16,737 nt of DNA from contig JBEHYB010000057.1 of NCBI GenBank assembly GCA_048498395.1, positions 1-16,737 on the forward strand, written 5' to 3'. The DNA comes from Micavibrio_B sp048498395. GTDB taxonomy: Bacteria > Pseudomonadota > Alphaproteobacteria > Micavibrionales > Micavibrionaceae. Position 1 is the first letter of the stretch. Each line of letters opens with the position of its first letter. The position numbers and the translations under genes were made by a program. The notes under the pieces were generated by a model. That model was not told where the DNA came from. It was given only the letters and a program-made list of their open reading frames with translations, and searched no databases. Below are positions 13,740-16,737 of this stretch, piece by piece.

Positions 13740-14927
13740 TTAAGGCGTAATATCCGGCGCGTTTTTGGGTGCATAGCTTTCGATCAGGGCGACCTGGAAA
13801 TTGGCGATCATCGCCTGATAGCGCGGATCTTTCCTATCCGGGTTCTTGCCGTCCATGCGGCATTCTGTGATGTAGGCGATCATGTCGCGGGCATAGGCGC
13901 GACGCAGGCGGTTTGTTTCACCCAGCGACGCGACTTTTTCTTCGACTTCATGCGGCGTAATGATATTGGGCATGTCTCTGGCCGCTTTTTCAAAAAGCGG
14001 CGAAATCGCGCCCTCTCTCTGTGTGCTTCCCTTGAGATGGATCAATTTATTGCTGTTACGAAATTGCTGTTTCCATCCGTCTATAATCTGGCGGTCGAAA
14101 TCGATATCATTCTCCATAGGCAGGTCGCAGTAAACCGCTTCGCAATCCTCGAAAACATGGGGGAATTCTTCCGCGTCGACGCTGTAGAACATCACGCCGG
14201 CTTCAATTTTCCCGTTCCGCTGCAACTCTTTGAAAGCGTCGATGATATTCGATCTTACCTGCGCCACCGGATGGGCGACCGAGATCTGCGAGACGCTGGT
14301 GTCGCGGTTCGAGAGGATGCGCGCAAGGCTCATCGTTACCGGTGAAATCTCGCCGTTATGCTCATGGCCGATAATCATGACGCGATGCCCGACCTTGTGC
14401 CCGGCCAGTATTTTCGCAGCGTTTTCGCTGTTTTGTTTATTGATGCCGTCAGTGAAAATATCGACATGGCGCTTGTCGCCGATCAATCGCGTCGAGGCGA
14501 GGTCTTCCATGCGCGCGACCATTGCCGCATTGACCTTGATCGCTTTGAATTTTTCCCAGCCTTGCTTGAACTGGCGCACAAGATGATCGTCCGTCTGACG
14601 GCGGCTTTCAAGTCCGCTTAAGAGGCGCAGCAGGAAAGAATAGGCTTCGCCGCCATAATAATAATCCGGATCGGCGGACATTTCCGTTTCAGGCAATTGC
14701 AGTTTTTCGATTTCTTCCCGCGGGCCGTAAACCACATTGCGAAAACACGTATCGGCGGTGGGAAGATCGAGCGTCGTCTGCCAGTGTTTCACATACGGAT
14801 CCTGGCTGTTCTTGACGTAGAAGGACACAACACCGAGATCTTTGGGCAGCAGGCGAGGTCCGCGAGCCGGGCGGTCGCCGCTCTCGAAATTGTTTCTTAG
14901 TTCGCCAGGTGATGAATCAGCAACCAT
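13740..14927 (-). CDS. Divergent glutamyl-tRNA-reductase-like (HemA-fold) protein
   Basis: A 395-residue protein that I align by eye to glutamyl-tRNA reductase, though no search was possible. Matches in order: TADTCFRNVVYG at 58-69 against the catalytic STCNRTE-Y segment (Cys61 and Arg63 retained, Asn replaced by Phe); RLLSGLESR at 101-109 followed by VRQFKQGWEKF against R-ASGLDS and GQVK-AY; a Rossmann strand HRVMIIGHEHNGEIS at 181-195 where GAGEMGEL is usual; DLPMENDIDFDRQII at 268-282; and NIITPHEVEEKV followed by NRLRRAYARDMI at 339-350 against the C-terminal helix start. The conserved His after EA-x-R is Phe98, and the glycine-rich NADPH loop is degraded, so normal reductase activity is doubtful. 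ATG 14927 is preferred over TTG 14966, which lies upstream of the predicted transcript start. It lies between leuS and lptE on the opposite strand. Alternative: an unrelated Rossmann protein. Confidence 0.55.
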   Translation of the reverse strand: MVADSSPGELRNNFESGDRPARGPRLLPKDLGVVSFYVKNSQDPYVKHWQTTLDLPTADTCFRNVVYGPREEIEKLQLPETEMSADPDYYYGGEAYSFLLRLLSGLESRRQTDDHLVRQFKQGWEKFKAIKVNAAMVARMEDLASTRLIGDKRHVDIFTDGINKQNSENAAKILAGHKVGHRVMIIGHEHNGEISPVTMSLARILSNRDTSVSQISVAHPVAQVRSNIIDAFKELQRNGKIEAGVMFYSVDAEEFPHVFEDCEAVYCDLPMENDIDFDRQIIDGWKQQFRNSNKLIHLKGSTQREGAISPLFEKAARDMPNIITPHEVEEKVASLGETNRLRRAYARDMIAYITECRMDGKNPDRKDPRYQAMIANFQVALIESYAPKNAPDITP

Positions 14928-14959
14928 CAGGTCTTTTTCTTTTTGTTGGATAGGGCCAA

Positions 14960-14987
14960 ATAACAATATTTTCTATCGTTATGTCAA
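14960..14987 (-). promoter_or_regulatory. Promoter of the reductase-like gene
   Basis: On the minus strand a perfect TTGACA (14987-14982), a 16-bp spacer and TGTTAT (14965-14960). Transcription would begin near 14953, about 26 nt before the ATG at 14927, excluding the TTG at 14966 as the start. Confidence 0.6.
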
Positions 14988-15003
14988 TGAATAAATCGAT
15001 GTC

Positions 15004-15031
15004 TTGAGTTGACAGTTCGCAGTGATATAGC
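15004..15031 (+). promoter_or_regulatory. Candidate promoter for lptE-holA
   Basis: TTGAGT (15004-15009), 16-bp spacer, TATAGC (15026-15031); the message would begin only about 5 nt before the ATG at 15044. A separate promoter is expected because the reductase-like gene separates lptE from leuS. Boxes are moderate matches. Confidence 0.35.
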
Positions 15032-15043
15032 GAGAGTTGGCGT

Positions 15044-15625
15044 ATGAAAAAGCCCGCGTTTTTATTTCTTTTATCGACATTCCTCCTGACCTCCTGCGGC
15101 TTCGAGCCGATGTATGGCAGCCACGCCCCCGCCGTTGATGAAAACCCTGCAAAAGCTCAGGCTGAAACCTCACTGGGTTCGGTGGGTTTCGGTGTCATCG
15201 AGACACAGGAAAATGAAGATGCCCGCTATGGCCAGATTCTGCGCAATGAACTGATCGACCGTTTCTATCATAACGGCACGCCGTCTTCGCCGCGCTATAC
15301 GCTGCATTTCACCAAGCTCAACGTCAATGTCCGCGAGCTTGACCTGACCAAGAGCTCGGAAGTGACGCGTTCGCAGATCGTTGCCAATACGACGATCCAG
15401 CTGACGGATAATGATACGGGACAATTGCTGCTGGCCCGCACTGTCTCCAGTATTTCGAGCTATAACATCCTGTCGTCGAAATTCGCGACCCGCGTGACCG
15501 AAGACAATGCCCGCACAAGCGCGCTCAAGGACCTCGCCCGCCAAATCGAATTGCAGCTAACCCTGTATTTCAATCGCGATCCAGCCCTTGCCAAAGACGT
15601 TTTGGACCCGGCGAAAAAGAACTGA
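15044..15625 (+). CDS. lptE: LPS assembly lipoprotein LptE
   Basis: Outer-membrane lipoprotein that plugs and helps fold LptD and delivers LPS to the outer leaflet. The 193-residue chain begins with a short lipoprotein signal (MKKPAFLFLLSTFLLTSC, Cys18 lipidated), and the mature protein starts CGFEPMYG, the signature of alphaproteobacterial LptE. The rest follows the fold: TSLGSVGFGVIETQENEDARYGQILRNELIDRF (a strand then helix), alternating strands with TRSQIVANTTIQLTDNDTGQLL, and a C-terminal helix LKDLARQIELQLTLYF. A GAGAG lies 8 nt upstream as a weak ribosome site. holA starts 1 nt after its stop, so the two are co-translated. The lptE-holA pair behind leuS is typical for Alphaproteobacteria, here with an inserted opposite-strand gene. 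Confidence 0.93.
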   Translation: MKKPAFLFLLSTFLLTSCGFEPMYGSHAPAVDENPAKAQAETSLGSVGFGVIETQENEDARYGQILRNELIDRFYHNGTPSSPRYTLHFTKLNVNVRELDLTKSSEVTRSQIVANTTIQLTDNDTGQLLLARTVSSISSYNILSSKFATRVTEDNARTSALKDLARQIELQLTLYFNRDPALAKDVLDPAKKN

Positions 15626-15626
15626 T

Positions 15627-16637
15627 ATGAAGCTGCAAACAAAGCAGATCGAAGGTTTTATCAAGGCCCCGCCGGGTGAAATCCGCGCGATACTGGTCTA
15701 TGGACCCGATGGCGGGCTTGTTAAAGAGCGCAGCAAAGCCCTGTCGCTCAAACAGGTTTCCGATCTCAATGACCCTTTTAATGTCGGCCACCTGAACGGC
15801 GATATCATCGATAACGATCCGGCGAGATTGTCCGATGAAGCCAATGCGCAATCACTCATGGGCGGCAAAAGATTGCTGCGCATCACGGATGCCGGAAACG
15901 AAGTCGCTGCCCCGCTTAAAAACTGGCTTAAGAACAATCCTTCACCCGATACGCTGATCGTCATCGAGGCGGGTGATTTAAAGCCCAAGGATGCCCTGCG
16001 CAAAATTTGCGAAGATCTCGCCAATGCAGCGGCGCTGCCCTGCTATATCGAGGACGAACGTGCCCTTGGTGCCCTGATCAAGGATGCCTTGCGCGAACAG
16101 GGTAATTTCATGATCGCACCCGAGGCGGTAAATTATCTGGCCGGGGCGGTCAAAGGCGACCGTGCGCGGGCGCGCATGGAAATTGAAAAGCTCGTTTTAT
16201 ATATGGGCAAAGAACTTAAAATCACGCTCGAGGATGTGCAGCAATCCTGTGGTGATATCGGCCTCTATTCTCTGGACGATCTCACCTACGCCTTCACCGG
16301 CGGCAACCGCGAACTGGCCATGAAGTCGCTACGCACCATGCTCGATGAAGGTTCCGAGCCGGTGATGATATTGCGCATCCTGCAAAACCATATCCAGCGC
16401 TTTCATCTTGTGCGCACTCTCATGGACCTGCACAACCAGTCAGTGGATGAAGCGATGAAAATGCTGCAGCCTCCCGTCTTCTTTAAAACAGCCGATATGT
16501 TCCGCGCCCAGATCGGCCGCTGGCCGGCGGCAAAATGCCGGGCTACGCTTCAGCGGCTCAATGACACAGAAGCCCGCACAAAACAGACCGGCACGCCGTC
16601 CGAAACCCTGCTCGCCCAGCTCGTCCTCGCCGGTTAA
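15627..16637 (+). CDS. holA: DNA polymerase III subunit delta (clamp loader)
   Basis: The delta subunit that opens the beta sliding clamp in the clamp-loader complex (with HolB and DnaX). It has 336 residues, the usual size. The AAA+-like N-terminal domain begins AILVYGPDGGLVKERSK at 21-37, in the place of the family YGDEPFL-x-E segment, without a functional Walker A, as expected for delta. Further matches are GGKRLLRI near 85-92, LKPKDALRKICE, a middle domain with GDRARARMEIEKL, and a helical C-terminal collar domain with LRTMLDEGSEPVMILRILQNHIQRF (233-257) and the end LLAQLVLAG. ATG 15627 comes 1 nt after the lptE TGA (coupled translation); an upstream in-frame start at 15588 would overlap lptE and is unlikely. 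A compound palindrome follows at 16680. Confidence 0.95.
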   Translation: MKLQTKQIEGFIKAPPGEIRAILVYGPDGGLVKERSKALSLKQVSDLNDPFNVGHLNGDIIDNDPARLSDEANAQSLMGGKRLLRITDAGNEVAAPLKNWLKNNPSPDTLIVIEAGDLKPKDALRKICEDLANAAALPCYIEDERALGALIKDALREQGNFMIAPEAVNYLAGAVKGDRARARMEIEKLVLYMGKELKITLEDVQQSCGDIGLYSLDDLTYAFTGGNRELAMKSLRTMLDEGSEPVMILRILQNHIQRFHLVRTLMDLHNQSVDEAMKMLQPPVFFKTADMFRAQIGRWPAAKCRATLQRLNDTEARTKQTGTPSETLLAQLVLAG

Positions 16638-16679
16638 GACAATTTTTTACAGTGGTTGTAGATAGTGAAAACCTGCTTT

Positions 16680-16737
16680 CCCCGCGAAAGCGGGGATCTC
16701 CCTTTTATGCTTTGAAAAGATCCCCGCTTTCGCGGGG
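16680..16737. repeat. Compound palindrome of ATCCCCGC units at window end
   Basis: The 20-bp arms at 16680-16699 and 16718-16737 are perfect inverted copies separated by 18 nt, and each arm is itself a hairpin: CCCCGC-GAAA-GCGGGG on the left and CCCCGC-TTTC-GCGGGG on the right. The element therefore looks like two repeat units in opposite orientation and may continue past the edge. Placed 43 nt after holA, it may also end its transcript. Confidence 0.9.

Overview
The window reads as a moderately GC-rich alphaproteobacterial chromosome segment. The main evidence is the leuS, lptE, holA neighbourhood preceded by a DUF3576-type lipoprotein, the CGFEPMYG start of mature LptE, and a Gcw_chp/TorF-type outer-membrane protein. 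I cannot name the genus. A Micavibrio-like or Rhodospirillales-like lineage is a guess from the mix of small lineage-specific genes. No tRNA, rRNA, CRISPR array, transposase or phage gene was seen.

Layout. Positions 1-2194 (minus strand) hold a tight cluster: a TerC-family membrane protein, hisH (glutaminase subunit of IGP synthase) and a GNAT acetyltransferase that runs off the left edge. Junctions are a 4-nt overlap and a 1-nt gap. A divergent region with an 8-8-8 palindrome and a leader hairpin separates this cluster from a deoxynucleoside-kinase-like gene (2343-2999). Positions 3042-4626 (minus) hold an NAPE-PLD/UlaG-like metallo-beta-lactamase-fold hydrolase and, upstream and overlapping by 4 nt, an Smr-domain gene broken by a one-base loss in an A-run. 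Positions 4643-7149 contain three proteins of unknown function and an OmpR-type winged-helix regulator with a degenerate receiver half. One of the unknown genes has a promoter placed for leaderless translation, and another has a candidate sigma-54 site.

Positions 7156-7937 hold a PLP-homeostasis gene (yggS) bracketed by two CACAGAG-type inverted-repeat elements, one of which supplies its stop codon. Positions 7943-10146 (minus) hold two outer-membrane beta-barrel genes, each with its own strong intrinsic terminator and long upstream region. Positions 10426-16637 hold the DUF3576 lipoprotein, leuS, lptE and holA on the plus strand. They are interrupted by a minus-strand gene whose product aligns by eye along most of its length with glutamyl-tRNA reductase but lacks key residues.

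Together these are mostly housekeeping and envelope functions: histidine synthesis, leucyl-tRNA charging, LPS export, the DNA polymerase III clamp loader, PLP balance and porins. The most interesting items are the divergent glutamyl-tRNA-reductase-like gene inside the leuS-lptE-holA block, the repeat-bracketed yggS, the family of ATCCCYGC palindromes (three sites, the last a nested palindrome at the right edge), the leaderless and sigma-54 promoter candidates, and the Smr frameshift.
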